Source of the DNA: JAICMB01 sp963802915
Lineage (GTDB): Bacteria; Acidobacteriota; Terriglobia; Bryobacterales; Bryobacteraceae
NCBI GenBank assembly: GCA_963802915.1
Contig: CAWDKQ010000008.1
Location: forward strand, 124,001 to 188,000
DNA: 64,000 nt
Direction of reading: 5' to 3'
Positions 51,872 to 61,701 of the stretch are shown piece after piece. Each line of letters opens with the position of its first letter. Position 1 is the first letter of the stretch. The notes below the pieces were generated by a model. That model ran no database searches. It saw nothing but the letters and a program-made list of their open reading frames with translations, and had not been told where the DNA came from. The translations under genes were made by a program, and so were the position numbers.

Positions 51872-53248
51872 TCAGTTTAGCTTTCGTCGAAGATGGCTCA
51901 GCAGATCGGAGCGCGTAATGAGCCCTACGAATTGATCGCCGTCGGTAACTAGAGCCACCAATCCGCGGTCGAGGATGTTATACACCTCGGGAATGCCCGA
52001 ATCGGCCTGAATCGTTTCGAGGCGGCTGGTCATGGCGCTGTTCACGGTGGACGTGAATTTGCCCGCCTTGCCGTGAATGGCAACCAGCAGATCCGATTCA
52101 TCGAGCACGCCCACGCAGCGACCTTTATCGATCACCGGAACCTGCGAAATATCGGCCATTCGCATACGTTGGAATGCGGTGAGCAGCGTGTCTTCGGGGG
52201 TCACCGTGATCACGCCGCCTTCTTCATATCGCCGTGCGATCAGCTCGCGCAAAGTCCCGCTGGCCGGCCGTTCGAGGTACCCCTGATCCAGCATCCAGTA
52301 ATCGTTGTACATCTTCGACAGATACTTCGCGCCAGTATCGCAGGCGAAAGTCACCACGCGTTTCGGCACTGTCTGTTCGCGGCAATAACGTAGTGCCGAA
52401 GCGAGCAGCGTCCCGGAGGAAGAACCCGCAAAAATTCCCGCCTTTTTCAAAAGATCCCGCGCCGTATTCAGGCTCTCCGAGTCCGGGATGCTGTAAGCTC
52501 TTCGCACGCGCGATAGGTCGGCGATCGCGGGCACGCAACTTCCGCCGATCCCCTCCACCGTATAACTGCCGGACGGTACATGCTTTCCGGTCCGCACAAA
52601 CTCGGCCAGCGAAGACCCTTCCGGATCGGCCAATATCATTTCGAGTTCGGGCTGTGTCCGCGCGAAGTATCGGCTCAGCCCCGTTAGCGTTCCGCCCGAG
52701 CCAACACCACAAACCACGGCATCTACGCGATGCCCCATCTGCTCCCAGATTTCGGGCCCGGTAAAACGCTCGTGTGCGACCGGATTGGCGGGATTGCCGA
52801 ACTGGTTGATGTGATAACAGCCCGGAGTCTCTTTCGCGATGCGCGCGGCCATGTCCTGGTAATAATCCGGATGCCCGGGTTCGACATCCGACCGCGTGAG
52901 TCGAATATCGGCGCCGAGAGCTTTCGCGTGAGCGATTTTCTCCGGCGACATTTTATCCGGAATGACGAGAATGATCCGATAGCCTTTCACCGCTGCCACC
53001 AGCGCCAGTCCAATGCCGGTATTGCCGGCCGTGGCCTCGATCAGCGTACCTCCGGGCTTGAGAGCGCCGGAAGCCTCCGCGGCATCGATCATGGTCACGG
53101 CCATGCGATCCTTGATCGAACCTCCCGGATTCTGAGATTCGAGCTTCATGAAAAGCTCGCAAGGACCGGAATCGAACGCAGTCACTCGCACGAGGGGCGT
53201 GTTTCCGATCAGCGAAAGAGTGGAGGGCGCCAGCGGCGGTGTGTTCAT
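51872..53248 (-). CDS. Cystathionine beta-synthase with C-terminal CBS domains
   Basis: 458 residues. The catalytic fold (about 1-320) carries SLIGNTPLVRV, PLP lysine in SIKDRMA and the phosphate loop EATAGNTGIG. Two CBS domains follow (about 335-458: VTPEDTLLTAFQRMRMADISQVPV; MTSRLETIQADSGIPEVY). The enzyme condenses homocysteine and serine (or serine analogues) to cystathionine, the first step of reverse transsulfuration, with the downstream gamma-lyase. Confidence 0.9.
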   Translation of the reverse strand: MNTPPLAPSTLSLIGNTPLVRVTAFDSGPCELFMKLESQNPGGSIKDRMAVTMIDAAEASGALKPGGTLIEATAGNTGIGLALVAAVKGYRIILVIPDKMSPEKIAHAKALGADIRLTRSDVEPGHPDYYQDMAARIAKETPGCYHINQFGNPANPVAHERFTGPEIWEQMGHRVDAVVCGVGSGGTLTGLSRYFARTQPELEMILADPEGSSLAEFVRTGKHVPSGSYTVEGIGGSCVPAIADLSRVRRAYSIPDSESLNTARDLLKKAGIFAGSSSGTLLASALRYCREQTVPKRVVTFACDTGAKYLSKMYNDYWMLDQGYLERPASGTLRELIARRYEEGGVITVTPEDTLLTAFQRMRMADISQVPVIDKGRCVGVLDESDLLVAIHGKAGKFTSTVNSAMTSRLETIQADSGIPEVYNILDRGLVALVTDGDQFVGLITRSDLLSHLRRKLN

Positions 53249-53261
53249 GCGGGTCTCTTCA

Positions 53262-53927
53262 TTATTGCGCCTGGGTCATGTAGCGCCGGTAACAAAAATG
53301 GAGGACGAAGACCGCGGGGAGCAGGTTCAGCGAAGCGGTCCAGCCATAAGCGTGGCTGACGAGGATCATCGCGCCAGCCAGGACCGATCCGGCCAGATAA
53401 TAAAGAAAGAACCACGCGAACCAGGCCCGCCAAATCGTGCGAACTCCCTGACTTTGAAGGATAGAAATAATCCCTGACACAAAGAGCGTATTCACAGCAA
53501 AGAAAATCACCGTGAACACCACGACTTTGGTGGGTATGCGCACGGGGCCCAGAAACGGGACACCAATCACAACACTGTATACGGCGATGCAGATCATGAA
53601 CACAGCCACGTTGAATAGTACCTGCTCTATCGATGGCCGCGGTTTCGCCTGCCACAAACACTGGACGGCGGCGGCAACAGCTGCAATCGCCAGCGATTCG
53701 GAATAGCTCAAATCAATCGTGGCCATGAGCACGAAAAGATAGGACAGCGAACACGTCCCCGGCATCCCGGGCATTCGTACTTTTAAGGCCGAGCCCAACA
53801 TTGCCAAGCCGAGATAGGCCAGAAATCGCCGCCAATCAGCACAATTCCAGTGGCGTAAGCCTTCCAGCAGAACCGCAACACCGATTCCGATCACACTGTA
53901 GATGTATTCGGTGGCGCGGCGAGGCAT
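53262..53927 (-). CDS. Stand-alone MASE-like membrane sensor domain
   Basis: 221 residues with about six to seven membrane helices and very short soluble ends. LKVRMPGMPGTCSLSYLFVLMATIDLSYSESLAIA-type spacing matches the N-terminal membrane domain of some GGDEF/HD-GYP proteins of Acidobacteriota. Here no signalling output domain is attached. The start is ATG 53927, because the upstream frame is not conserved. The end lies 13 bp from cystathionine beta-synthase; function unknown. Confidence 0.6.
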   Translation of the reverse strand: MPRRATEYIYSVIGIGVAVLLEGLRHWNCADWRRFLAYLGLAMLGSALKVRMPGMPGTCSLSYLFVLMATIDLSYSESLAIAAVAAAVQCLWQAKPRPSIEQVLFNVAVFMICIAVYSVVIGVPFLGPVRIPTKVVVFTVIFFAVNTLFVSGIISILQSQGVRTIWRAWFAWFFLYYLAGSVLAGAMILVSHAYGWTASLNLLPAVFVLHFCYRRYMTQAQ

Positions 53928-54073
53928 TCGGATATCTCCGGTTGTGAATAGCACCCGGAATGCCACCGTTTTAGTCCATAACTTGCTGGAAAATAGAGAC
54001 AACCTTAGTGACGAGTTGTCCTCAGACAACCGCGCCGGCGTCAAACTGTCGCATGGCAGATTCATGCAAGAAT

Positions 54074-54117
54074 GTCAGATAATGCTAGAACGTCAGATCA
54101 ATGCTAAAATGTCAGAT
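54074..54117 (+). promoter_or_regulatory. Direct repeats (operator iterons) before the AbrB-type antitoxin
   Basis: GTCAGAT recurs at 54074-54080, 54092-54098 and 54111-54117 (periods 18 and 19 bp), with ATGCTA after the first two (54082 and 54101). The third copy touches the ATG at 54118. The helical spacing and position suit binding sites for the AbrB/MazE-type antitoxin. Confidence 0.6.
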
Positions 54118-54375
54118 ATGGAACGCAATACCACAAAGGTCGATTCTGCGGGAAGGATAGTGCTGCCTGCCGAGGCCAGAAAGGCCATGGGGCTGAAACC
54201 AGGGTCCGAAGTAATCGTCCGATTCGAGGATGGAGAGGTTCGTGTAACGACGCGCGAAGAAGCGCTAAGGAAAGTCCAGGAAATGGTGCGGAGGCACGTA
54301 CCTGAGGGCGTGAGTTTGGTGGACGAACTGATCGCGGAGCGGAGGGCAGAAGCGAAACGTGAGATCGAGGATTAA
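54118..54375 (+). CDS. AbrB/MazE-type antitoxin
   Basis: 85 residues from ATG 54118 (54109 is also in frame). TTKVDSAGRIVLPAEARKAMGLKPGSEVIVRF is the swapped-hairpin DNA-binding domain. The tail (EEALRKVQEMVRRHVPEG, DELIAERRAEAKRE) would bind the toxin. The last bases overlap the toxin start by 17 bp. The repeats just upstream point to autoregulation. Confidence 0.88.
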   Translation: MERNTTKVDSAGRIVLPAEARKAMGLKPGSEVIVRFEDGEVRVTTREEALRKVQEMVRRHVPEGVSLVDELIAERRAEAKREIED

Positions 54376-54757
54376 GCACGTCCTTGATTCGTCCGCAATT
54401 CTCGCGGTAATGGGCAGTGAACCGGGCCAGGAGTTAGTCGAACCGCTATTAACAACAGCGGCCGTTACGGCCGTGAACGCCTGCGAAGTTATTTCCAAGC
54501 TGGTTTCACGTGGCGTGAGCGTGGACGAAGCAATTGGAGGGCTTCTTAGGCTCGAAATCGAGGTCGCGTCATTCGAGTCCGCATTAGCGTTCGAAGCCGC
54601 AAGGCTCCTGCCCTTGACCCGCTTACTCGGCTTGTCGCTGGGCGATCGGGCCTGCCTGGCTTATGCCCGCTACTACAACGTTCCCGCCATCACGGCCGAC
54701 CGAGCCTGGAAAAAACTCGCTCCCAAGCTCGGTGTCGACATCCGCGTAATTCGTTAG
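54359..54757 (+). CDS. PIN-domain toxin (VapC-like)
   Basis: 132 residues from a GTG inside the antitoxin gene. Metal residues: VLDSSAILAVM (Asp), GLSLGDRACLAYARY (Asp), ITADRAW (Asp). PIN endoribonuclease; target unknown. Stop at 54757 is immediately next to the stop of the VPS10-like gene at 54758 (convergent, no gap). Confidence 0.88.
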   Translation: MRSRIKHVLDSSAILAVMGSEPGQELVEPLLTTAAVTAVNACEVISKLVSRGVSVDEAIGGLLRLEIEVASFESALAFEAARLLPLTRLLGLSLGDRACLAYARYYNVPAITADRAWKKLAPKLGVDIRVIR

Positions 54758-57700
54758 CTAATTCTCCCCGCTCGGAGCCGCCACTGGTACCACAACAGCT
54801 GGCACATTCTGCTCCCGAACCAATCGATTGAAAGACGCCAGGTCCGTCGACGAGAGCTGCTTGAACTTCTGCAGCTGGGCATTCGCCTTCGTAGCCAGAT
54901 CTTCCCAAACCACGTCCGATTGCGAGGTCGGCGCATTGTCGGAACTCTCCACTACACTCTCCAGCGCCGCCAGCTTATTGTTCAGCTTAATGGGGAAATT
55001 TAACGGATCCTCGCTGCTGCGGTTCTTCGTTTGATACAACTCCTCTTCCACATCCGTCAGCTTCTTAGCAAGCGTCTTGGCGGCATCCACCACCTTCGGA
55101 TCTTTGACTCGATCGGCGTATTCATTCAACTGCTTGCGGATTTCACGAATATCGATCACGGTCTGATTGACGGCGCTCACCTTATCGCGGATCTGCAAAG
55201 CCAGTTCGAGCTGCCGCGCATAGTCTTGGGGCGTGGCGCTCAAGCGCGGGTCTTTCAAAACCTCGAACTTCTGAGTCTGCGTCAAGCCATCGACACTCAC
55301 TCGCACCTGATATGTTCCCGGAACAATCAGCGGCCCGCGCACGCTGCCCGCCCACATGATCAGACCGGGAAACGTGGTCGCATCGGGATATCGAAAATTC
55401 CACACAAACCGATTCAAACCGGCTTCAGCGGGAGCGCGGTCGGCGCCCGGCCGGGGTCTCGGGAAATCTTCGTCCTCATCCTCCGGCTCAGCATTACGTT
55501 CAGCCTTTTTCGGAGCCGCTTTGCTCGAGAATCTTTTCACCAGCTTCCCGTTCGAATCCAGGAACTCAATCGTAAGGTCCCCCTTCGGTTTCGCGGCCAG
55601 CGAATAATAAACCACCGTGCCGCTAGCCGGATTCTGGCCGGTCGCAGGATCGGGAGGACGGAATCCACCACCCCCGGCTGTGCGATACGTCTCCTTCGGC
55701 GCGAATAAATGCATCGGCTCTTTCAGCGCCGCATCGCTGAGCTGATAAACCAGCGGAAGATCGTCGAGAATCCAGAACGCCCGCCCTTGCGTCGCAACCA
55801 CTAGTTCCTTCTCACGCTTATGAAATGCGAGGTCGGTGATCGGAACCACGGGCAGATTCAACTGGAACGGCTGCCACGACGCGCCGCCGTTCAGGGATAT
55901 GTACATACCGGTTTCGGTGCCCGCCACGAGCAGGTCGCGATGATTCGGATCCTCGCGAATTACGCGCGTAAAAGCCGGAGCCGAGATCCCGTTATCGATT
56001 GCTTTCCAACTCTTCCCGTAATCAATGGTCTTGTAGAGATAAGGACGGAAGTCGTCGGACTTGTACATGGTCGCTGCAACGTACGCAGTGCCGGCCTCAA
56101 ACGGCGATGCGTCAATCGAATTGATCTGAATCCATTCCGGCATGCCTTTGGGAGTAACGTTGTCCCAGTGCTTGCCGGCATCCTGCGTGACATACACGAG
56201 CCCATCATCGGAGCCCGTCCAGATCACGCCCTTCTTCACTGTCGATTCGGCGATCGTGAAAATCGTGTCGTAATACTCGACGGCGGTATTGTCCTTCGTG
56301 ATCGGTCCGCCGGTTGGTCCCTGTTTCGATTTGTCGTTGCGCGTCAGGTCGGGACTGATCGGCTCCCAATTCTGCCCCTCATTCGTCGTCTTGAAAAGAA
56401 TATTCCCGCCCGCGTAGAAAGTTTTCGGATCGTTGGGCGAGAAGATCATCGGGAAATCCCATTGGAACCGGTACTTCATTCCCTCAGCCCCATAACCCAT
56501 GGGATTGTCCGGCCACACCGTGATGTCCCGCATCTGGCCGGTGCGATGGTCGTAACGTGTGAGCAGTCCATCGTAAGACCCGGCATAAACGATCTCGGAG
56601 TTCTTCGGGTCCGGTATCACCCAGCCGCTTTCCCCTCCGCCGACGTCATACCAATCATGATCGGTGATTCCTCCGGGTGCTCGTGTCACAATCCTCACGG
56701 TCGTGTTGTCCTGCTGCGCTCCGTAGGCGTGATATGGAAAGTCCTCATCCAACGCGACGCGATAGAACTGGGCGGTCGGCTGCTTGTTGATGCCGGTCCA
56801 CGTCTTGCCTCCGTTGGTAGATACGTTCGCGCCCCCGTCGTTGCTCTCAATCATGCGATTCGAATCGTTTGGCGCAATCCACAGGAAATGGTTATCGCCA
56901 TGCGGCGTTCGAATCGATTGAAACGATTTTCCTCCATCGTCCGAGCGGAAAAATCCCACGTTGACGGCGTAGACGGTGTCCAGCTTCAAAGGATCGGCGA
57001 AGATGCGCGAGTAATACCAGGCCCGCTGGCGAATCGATCGATTCTCGTTCACCCGCGTCCAGTTCTTGCCCGCGTCGTCGGAGCGATATAAACCGCCGTC
57101 CTCAGCTTCGACAATCGCCCACACGCGATCCGAGTTCATCGGCGACACTGTCACGCCGATTCGTCCCAAAATCCCCTTCGGCATTCCCGGAGCGCGAGTC
57201 AAATCCGTCCAGGTATCGCCGCCATCGGTCGATTCAAAAAGTCCGCTGCCATCGCCGCCGCTATCGAAACTCCAGGGCGACCGCTTCACCTGCCAGAAGG
57301 CTGCGTAGAGAACGCGAGGATTGTTAGGATCCATGGCGAGATCGACCGCGCCCGCCATGGGTCCACGCGTGTAGATTTGTTTCCACGTTGTTCCGCCATC
57401 CATGCTGCGATAAATGCCGCGTTCCTCATTTGGACCGAACAGGTGCCCGAGCGCCGCCACGTACACGATATCCGGATTTTTCGGATGCACCTTCACCATG
57501 CCGATGTGATACGTATTCTCGAGTCCAATGTGCTTCCACGTCTTCCCGGCATCGACCGATTTGTACATGCCGTCGCCATTCGACGCATTGCCGCGCACAT
57601 CGGGTTCTCCCATGCCGACATAAATCGTGTTCGGGTCGGATTCAGAGACCGCGATCGAACCCACTGACCCGGTCTTCAACTGGCCGTCGCTGATGGGCTG

Positions 57701-57913
57701 CCAATCAGCTCCTCCATCGGTCGTTTTCCAAACTCCGCCGCCGGTCGCCCCGAAATAGTAAACATTTGGCTGCGAGCCGACGCCGGCCACGGTATCTACA
57801 CGGCCCCCTCGAAATGGACCAATTAGCCGGTATTTCAGATCTTTGATGGCGTTGAAATCCACCTGCGCATACAAACTCGCTGAACACACGAAAGCTGCCA
57901 GCACTTTTTTCAT
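54758..57913 (-). CDS. Large secreted VPS10/sortilin-like BNR-repeat protein
   Basis: 1051 residues. A signal peptide (MKKVLAAFVCSASLYAQ) precedes a beta-propeller region (about 25-700) with many Asp-box repeats of the SxDGGxTW type (KTTDGGADWQPI, STNGGKTWTGI, KTIDYGKSWKAI). An acidic linker (PEDEDEDFPRPRPGADR near 830) and a C-terminal coiled region (about 930-1040) follow. The family is sialidase-like/VPS10; no catalytic role can be assigned, and substrate binding is likely. Typical of Acidobacteriota as I know them. Confidence 0.88.
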   Translation of the reverse strand: MKKVLAAFVCSASLYAQVDFNAIKDLKYRLIGPFRGGRVDTVAGVGSQPNVYYFGATGGGVWKTTDGGADWQPISDGQLKTGSVGSIAVSESDPNTIYVGMGEPDVRGNASNGDGMYKSVDAGKTWKHIGLENTYHIGMVKVHPKNPDIVYVAALGHLFGPNEERGIYRSMDGGTTWKQIYTRGPMAGAVDLAMDPNNPRVLYAAFWQVKRSPWSFDSGGDGSGLFESTDGGDTWTDLTRAPGMPKGILGRIGVTVSPMNSDRVWAIVEAEDGGLYRSDDAGKNWTRVNENRSIRQRAWYYSRIFADPLKLDTVYAVNVGFFRSDDGGKSFQSIRTPHGDNHFLWIAPNDSNRMIESNDGGANVSTNGGKTWTGINKQPTAQFYRVALDEDFPYHAYGAQQDNTTVRIVTRAPGGITDHDWYDVGGGESGWVIPDPKNSEIVYAGSYDGLLTRYDHRTGQMRDITVWPDNPMGYGAEGMKYRFQWDFPMIFSPNDPKTFYAGGNILFKTTNEGQNWEPISPDLTRNDKSKQGPTGGPITKDNTAVEYYDTIFTIAESTVKKGVIWTGSDDGLVYVTQDAGKHWDNVTPKGMPEWIQINSIDASPFEAGTAYVAATMYKSDDFRPYLYKTIDYGKSWKAIDNGISAPAFTRVIREDPNHRDLLVAGTETGMYISLNGGASWQPFQLNLPVVPITDLAFHKREKELVVATQGRAFWILDDLPLVYQLSDAALKEPMHLFAPKETYRTAGGGGFRPPDPATGQNPASGTVVYYSLAAKPKGDLTIEFLDSNGKLVKRFSSKAAPKKAERNAEPEDEDEDFPRPRPGADRAPAEAGLNRFVWNFRYPDATTFPGLIMWAGSVRGPLIVPGTYQVRVSVDGLTQTQKFEVLKDPRLSATPQDYARQLELALQIRDKVSAVNQTVIDIREIRKQLNEYADRVKDPKVVDAAKTLAKKLTDVEEELYQTKNRSSEDPLNFPIKLNNKLAALESVVESSDNAPTSQSDVVWEDLATKANAQLQKFKQLSSTDLASFNRLVREQNVPAVVVPVAAPSGEN

Positions 57914-57959
57914 TTGTCCTAGAATAGCTGTCCGCCGCCAGCCTATGCCACCCTAAGAG

Positions 57960-59177
57960 TTGGGTCCATCCGCTGCTCGCGCGGCCTTTGGCTACGCAAA
58001 TTTCCGATATTTCTTAACCACCCGATTCCTGGTGGCCGCGTCGACGGAGATGCAAGCCCTCGCCGTGGCGTGGCAGATCTACGGCATGACGCACCGGCCA
58101 CTCGACCTGGGCCTCGTCGGACTGGCGCAGTTTTTTCCCGGCATCTTGCTGTTCTTGGTCGCCGGACACACGGCCGATCGCGTGTCGCGGCAGCGCATTC
58201 TCGCGACCTGTTATGGCGGCTTCTCGCTCTGCTCCATTCTTCTGCTCGCTCTCGCAATTCGTCCGGTCCACATCGTCTGGCCCATCTATGCGGTTCTTCT
58301 ATGGAACGGAGTCGTGCGTGCCTTCAACGGTCCAGCCAGCCAGGCCTTTCTGCCCCTTTTGGTGCCGCAAGAGCACTTCTCCACCGCAGTCGCATGGAGC
58401 TCTTCAGCTTTTCAAACTGCGACCATCGTGGGGCCGATCGTGGGTGGCGTTATCTACGGAGTCGCGGGAACTCCGATCCCCGTTTACTGCTCGTCCGCCG
58501 TGGCATATTTAGTCGGATTGTGGATGATGTCGAGGGTCCAACTGGAGCCCTCGGCCCGCCCCCGCCCCGCTCCGTCAGCAGAAATGGTGCTCGAAGGCCT
58601 GCGATATATCTGGCGCAATAAAATCATCTTGGGCAGCATTTCCCTCGATCTATTCGCCGTGCTGCTGGGCGGAGCGGTTGCACTCCTACCCGTCTACGCG
58701 CGAGAAATCCTGCACGCCGGCCCATACGCTCTAGGCATTTTACGAAGCGCCCCTGGATTAGGAGCTGTAACCATGGCGGTCGTACTCGCGCATTGGCCGC
58801 TGCGTAAGAATGCCGGAGTCGCGATGATGTGGTGCGTTCTCGGATTCGGGGCTTTCACGATCGCGTTCGGTTTATCGCACAACCTGCTGTTGTCGGTGGC
58901 CGCGCTAGCGCTAGTGGGTGCCTGCGACATGGTCAGCGTAGTGGTGCGTCACACGCTGGTGCAACTCACGACTCCCGACGATATGCGCGGACGCGTGAGT
59001 GCCGTAAACATGGTCTTTATCGGTGCGTCCAACGAAGTGGGTCAATTCGAATCGGGACTCACAGCGCAATGGTTCGGAACGGTCCCCGCGGTTGTGCTCG
59101 GCGGAGCCGGAACGATAATGATCGTCGCGCTCTGGGCCTGGTGGTTTCCGAGCCTTCGAAAATGGCGCGGAATCTGA
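57960..59177 (+). CDS. MFS transporter (EntS-like)
   Basis: 405 residues from a TTG at 57960, 46 bp from the start of the divergent VPS10-like gene. About ten to twelve membrane helices. FVAGHTADRVSRQRIL-type loop 2-3 motif (here AGHTADRVSRQRIL), and TTPDDMRGRVSAVNMVFI in the second half, match the EntS/MFS_3 exporters. It probably exports a small molecule such as a siderophore or drug; the substrate is not shown. Confidence 0.85.
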   Translation: MGPSAARAAFGYANFRYFLTTRFLVAASTEMQALAVAWQIYGMTHRPLDLGLVGLAQFFPGILLFLVAGHTADRVSRQRILATCYGGFSLCSILLLALAIRPVHIVWPIYAVLLWNGVVRAFNGPASQAFLPLLVPQEHFSTAVAWSSSAFQTATIVGPIVGGVIYGVAGTPIPVYCSSAVAYLVGLWMMSRVQLEPSARPRPAPSAEMVLEGLRYIWRNKIILGSISLDLFAVLLGGAVALLPVYAREILHAGPYALGILRSAPGLGAVTMAVVLAHWPLRKNAGVAMMWCVLGFGAFTIAFGLSHNLLLSVAALALVGACDMVSVVVRHTLVQLTTPDDMRGRVSAVNMVFIGASNEVGQFESGLTAQWFGTVPAVVLGGAGTIMIVALWAWWFPSLRKWRGI

Positions 59178-59364
59178 GCCAGCTTTCGCACAGCTATCCG
59201 CGATCGCTCGATTCCAAGCCGTGACAGGCAGGGTCCGTGAAAAACTCGACCATTACCCCGCTCTCCTGGATTTTCACGACCTTACGGAACCGCGCGCGTG
59301 AAGCAAGCGGAGAGTGCCGGAATTATTTCACAGACCCGGCAGCAAGCCGTGTCCAGCTCGCGAG

Positions 59365-61698
59365 TCAGTCCCACCGCAAAGCAGCTATTGGATCTGCCCG
59401 GCTTGCCCGCCGGGCCGGCACATAGCACGCCAACACCGCAGCCAGGAGCAACAGAACAGCAACGCCGATGTAAGTCGCCGGATCTGTCGCACTCACATCA
59501 AATACCAGACTCGCTAGCACCCGCCGCATAGCTATCGCCGCGACAATCCCGATACCAAGTCCCGCAGCCGCAAGCTTCAGAGCATATTGCAACACCATCG
59601 CAAGCACCTGCCCGGACCTCGCTCCGAGCGCCATCCGAATCCCGATTTCGCGCGTCCGCTGCATCACCGACCACGACATCACACCATAAATCCCTACCAG
59701 AGCGAGCAGCAAAGCCAAGCCGGCGAACGCCGCAAGCAGTCCCATCGTCCACCGCCGCGCCCGTGCCGATTCGTTGACCACGTCATCCATCGTGCGAACA
59801 TCCGAAATCGGCAGCTCCGAATCGATCGCGTGGATCTCGCGCTGCACGGCATTCTCGAGAGACACCGCATTCCCCCTGCTCCGAACCAACAAATATTGCA
59901 GCGTGAGATTCGGAGAATACTCGTCGAACGAAGCTTCCGAATCGAGACCGAACTGCTTCACGTTGCCCACGACGCCGACAATCGTTGACCAAGTTGGATT
60001 CGGCCCCCAAGGACCCGTGATGTATTTCAGACCCACAGGATCGCGCCCCGGCCAAAAACGTCGCGCCATGGTCTCATTAATAATCACGACGGATTGGTTC
60101 AGATCGCGCTCATTGAATGCGCGGCCCGATTTCAGCGGAATCCGCAGCGTGCCAAACAGGTCCGGGCTGGCCGAATGAAGCTGCGCACCTGGCAGCGCAT
60201 CGGGATTGATTAGCGAATTTCCGGGCACATTGAAACGGCTGGTATTGCCACGTTTGCCAAGAAGCGGCAACGAATTCGTGACAGCCACGGATTCAACGCC
60301 AGGAATGGACTTCACCCGTTCCTCAATTCGATGAAACAAAATCTCGGGTTTACGTGAAGGAGGAACCGCGAGGCGCAAAGTGAGAACGCCATGAGGATCG
60401 AAGCCCGGATCGACATGCATCAATCGAACAAAACTCCGCACCAGAATGCCAGCTCCCGATAGCAGAACCACAGCCAACGCAAACTCCACAATCACGAGCG
60501 CGGAGCGGATCAAAGGCGAGCCGCCGCCCGTAACCGATCCGGATTTAATTACAGCGTTCGTATCGCTGCGCATCGCATGGAGTGCGGGCGCCAGTCCGAA
60601 AGCGATGCCAGTTACTGCCGAAACGCCAAGCACGAACAGAAGCACGCCGGAATCGAGAGGCGCGGGTATCGGAGCAATCGCACGTAGCGCCCAAGCGCCC
60701 AAAACGAGCCCAACCAATCCGCCGGCCGCCGCCAGCACGACGCTCTCGGTAAACACCTGCCGCACAATACGCGACATGCTGGCGCCAAGAGCCGTGCGGA
60801 TAGCAATCTCCTTTGCGCGGCCGCTCGCCCGCGACAGCAAGAGATTGGCGACATTTGCGCACGCGATCAGCAGCACCATCGCGACTGCGCCCAGCAGCAC
60901 CAGCAGCGCAGGCCGAACGTTGGCCGTAAGATCGTTTTGCAGCCCCGATACTCTCATCCCCCAACCGCGGCTCGTCTTGGGATGCTCCGCGGCCAGCCGG
61001 CTTGAGATCGCATGTGCCCGTGCCTTCACCTGCTCCAGACTCGCTCCGGGCCGCAATCGCCCGATGAAACCGGCCGCATGCCGCACCGGATTCGTCATTT
61101 CGTCGCCCATCTGCGCCTGCGTCAGCCACAAATCCGCGAAATCAGGGAACTGGAATCCGGCTGGCATCACGCCGATTACGGTGAACTGCTGCTCGCTTAA
61201 TCGTATGCTCCTGCCGAGGATCGCGCGGCTTCCGCCGAAACGATTCGTCCACAGCTTATAACTGAGAATCGCGGAATTAGGGTTCTCTGAAGCATGAAAC
61301 GTTCGGCCGATAAACGGCGCTATCCCAAGCAATGGGAAAAGCCGGTCAGATGCGCAAGCCGCATGAACCTCCACAGCCTCCGATCCCGGCACGCTCAGAT
61401 CCAGATCCTGGGAAACATATCGATACCAGGCTGTTTGCTCGAACAAATCCGTCTGTTGTTCCCATGAATGGACTTCAGTGGGAGAATTCCCGACTTTATC
61501 GAACTGCGGCAAATACGTGTCCCAGATTGCGACGAGTTTCGAAGATTCCCGAAACGGAAGTGGCTTGAGAATCACGGCGTGGACCAGGCTGAAAATTGCC
61601 GTATTGGCGCCGATACCGAGGGCCAGCGTCGCTACGGCGATCGCGGTGAAACCCGGTGTGCGTGCCAGAGTTCGAAGCGCGTATTTTACATCCCGCAT
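59365..61698 (-). CDS. ADOP-type duplicated orphan permease (no N-terminal leader)
   Basis: 777 residues from ATG 61698. The sequence begins directly with the first MacB/FtsX half (DVKYALRTLARTPGFTAIAV) without the soluble leader seen in the 17773 gene. Both halves carry a periplasmic domain and core; RTALGASMSRIVRQVFTES and RMALGARSGQVLAMV are the internal repeats. No ATPase is near. It is preceded by a DinB gene (3 bp gap), not by PadR. The substrate is unknown. Confidence 0.9.
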   Translation of the reverse strand: MRDVKYALRTLARTPGFTAIAVATLALGIGANTAIFSLVHAVILKPLPFRESSKLVAIWDTYLPQFDKVGNSPTEVHSWEQQTDLFEQTAWYRYVSQDLDLSVPGSEAVEVHAACASDRLFPLLGIAPFIGRTFHASENPNSAILSYKLWTNRFGGSRAILGRSIRLSEQQFTVIGVMPAGFQFPDFADLWLTQAQMGDEMTNPVRHAAGFIGRLRPGASLEQVKARAHAISSRLAAEHPKTSRGWGMRVSGLQNDLTANVRPALLVLLGAVAMVLLIACANVANLLLSRASGRAKEIAIRTALGASMSRIVRQVFTESVVLAAAGGLVGLVLGAWALRAIAPIPAPLDSGVLLFVLGVSAVTGIAFGLAPALHAMRSDTNAVIKSGSVTGGGSPLIRSALVIVEFALAVVLLSGAGILVRSFVRLMHVDPGFDPHGVLTLRLAVPPSRKPEILFHRIEERVKSIPGVESVAVTNSLPLLGKRGNTSRFNVPGNSLINPDALPGAQLHSASPDLFGTLRIPLKSGRAFNERDLNQSVVIINETMARRFWPGRDPVGLKYITGPWGPNPTWSTIVGVVGNVKQFGLDSEASFDEYSPNLTLQYLLVRSRGNAVSLENAVQREIHAIDSELPISDVRTMDDVVNESARARRWTMGLLAAFAGLALLLALVGIYGVMSWSVMQRTREIGIRMALGARSGQVLAMVLQYALKLAAAGLGIGIVAAIAMRRVLASLVFDVSATDPATYIGVAVLLLLAAVLACYVPARRASRADPIAALRWD

Positions 61699-61701
61699 GA
61701 T

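Noticed and set aside
55820..57091. 423-residue open frame on the plus strand
   Set aside because: Fully antisense to the VPS10-like gene, which has a signal peptide and Asp-box repeats; the opposite frame has poor composition (His/Arg/Val rich) and no recognisable motif.
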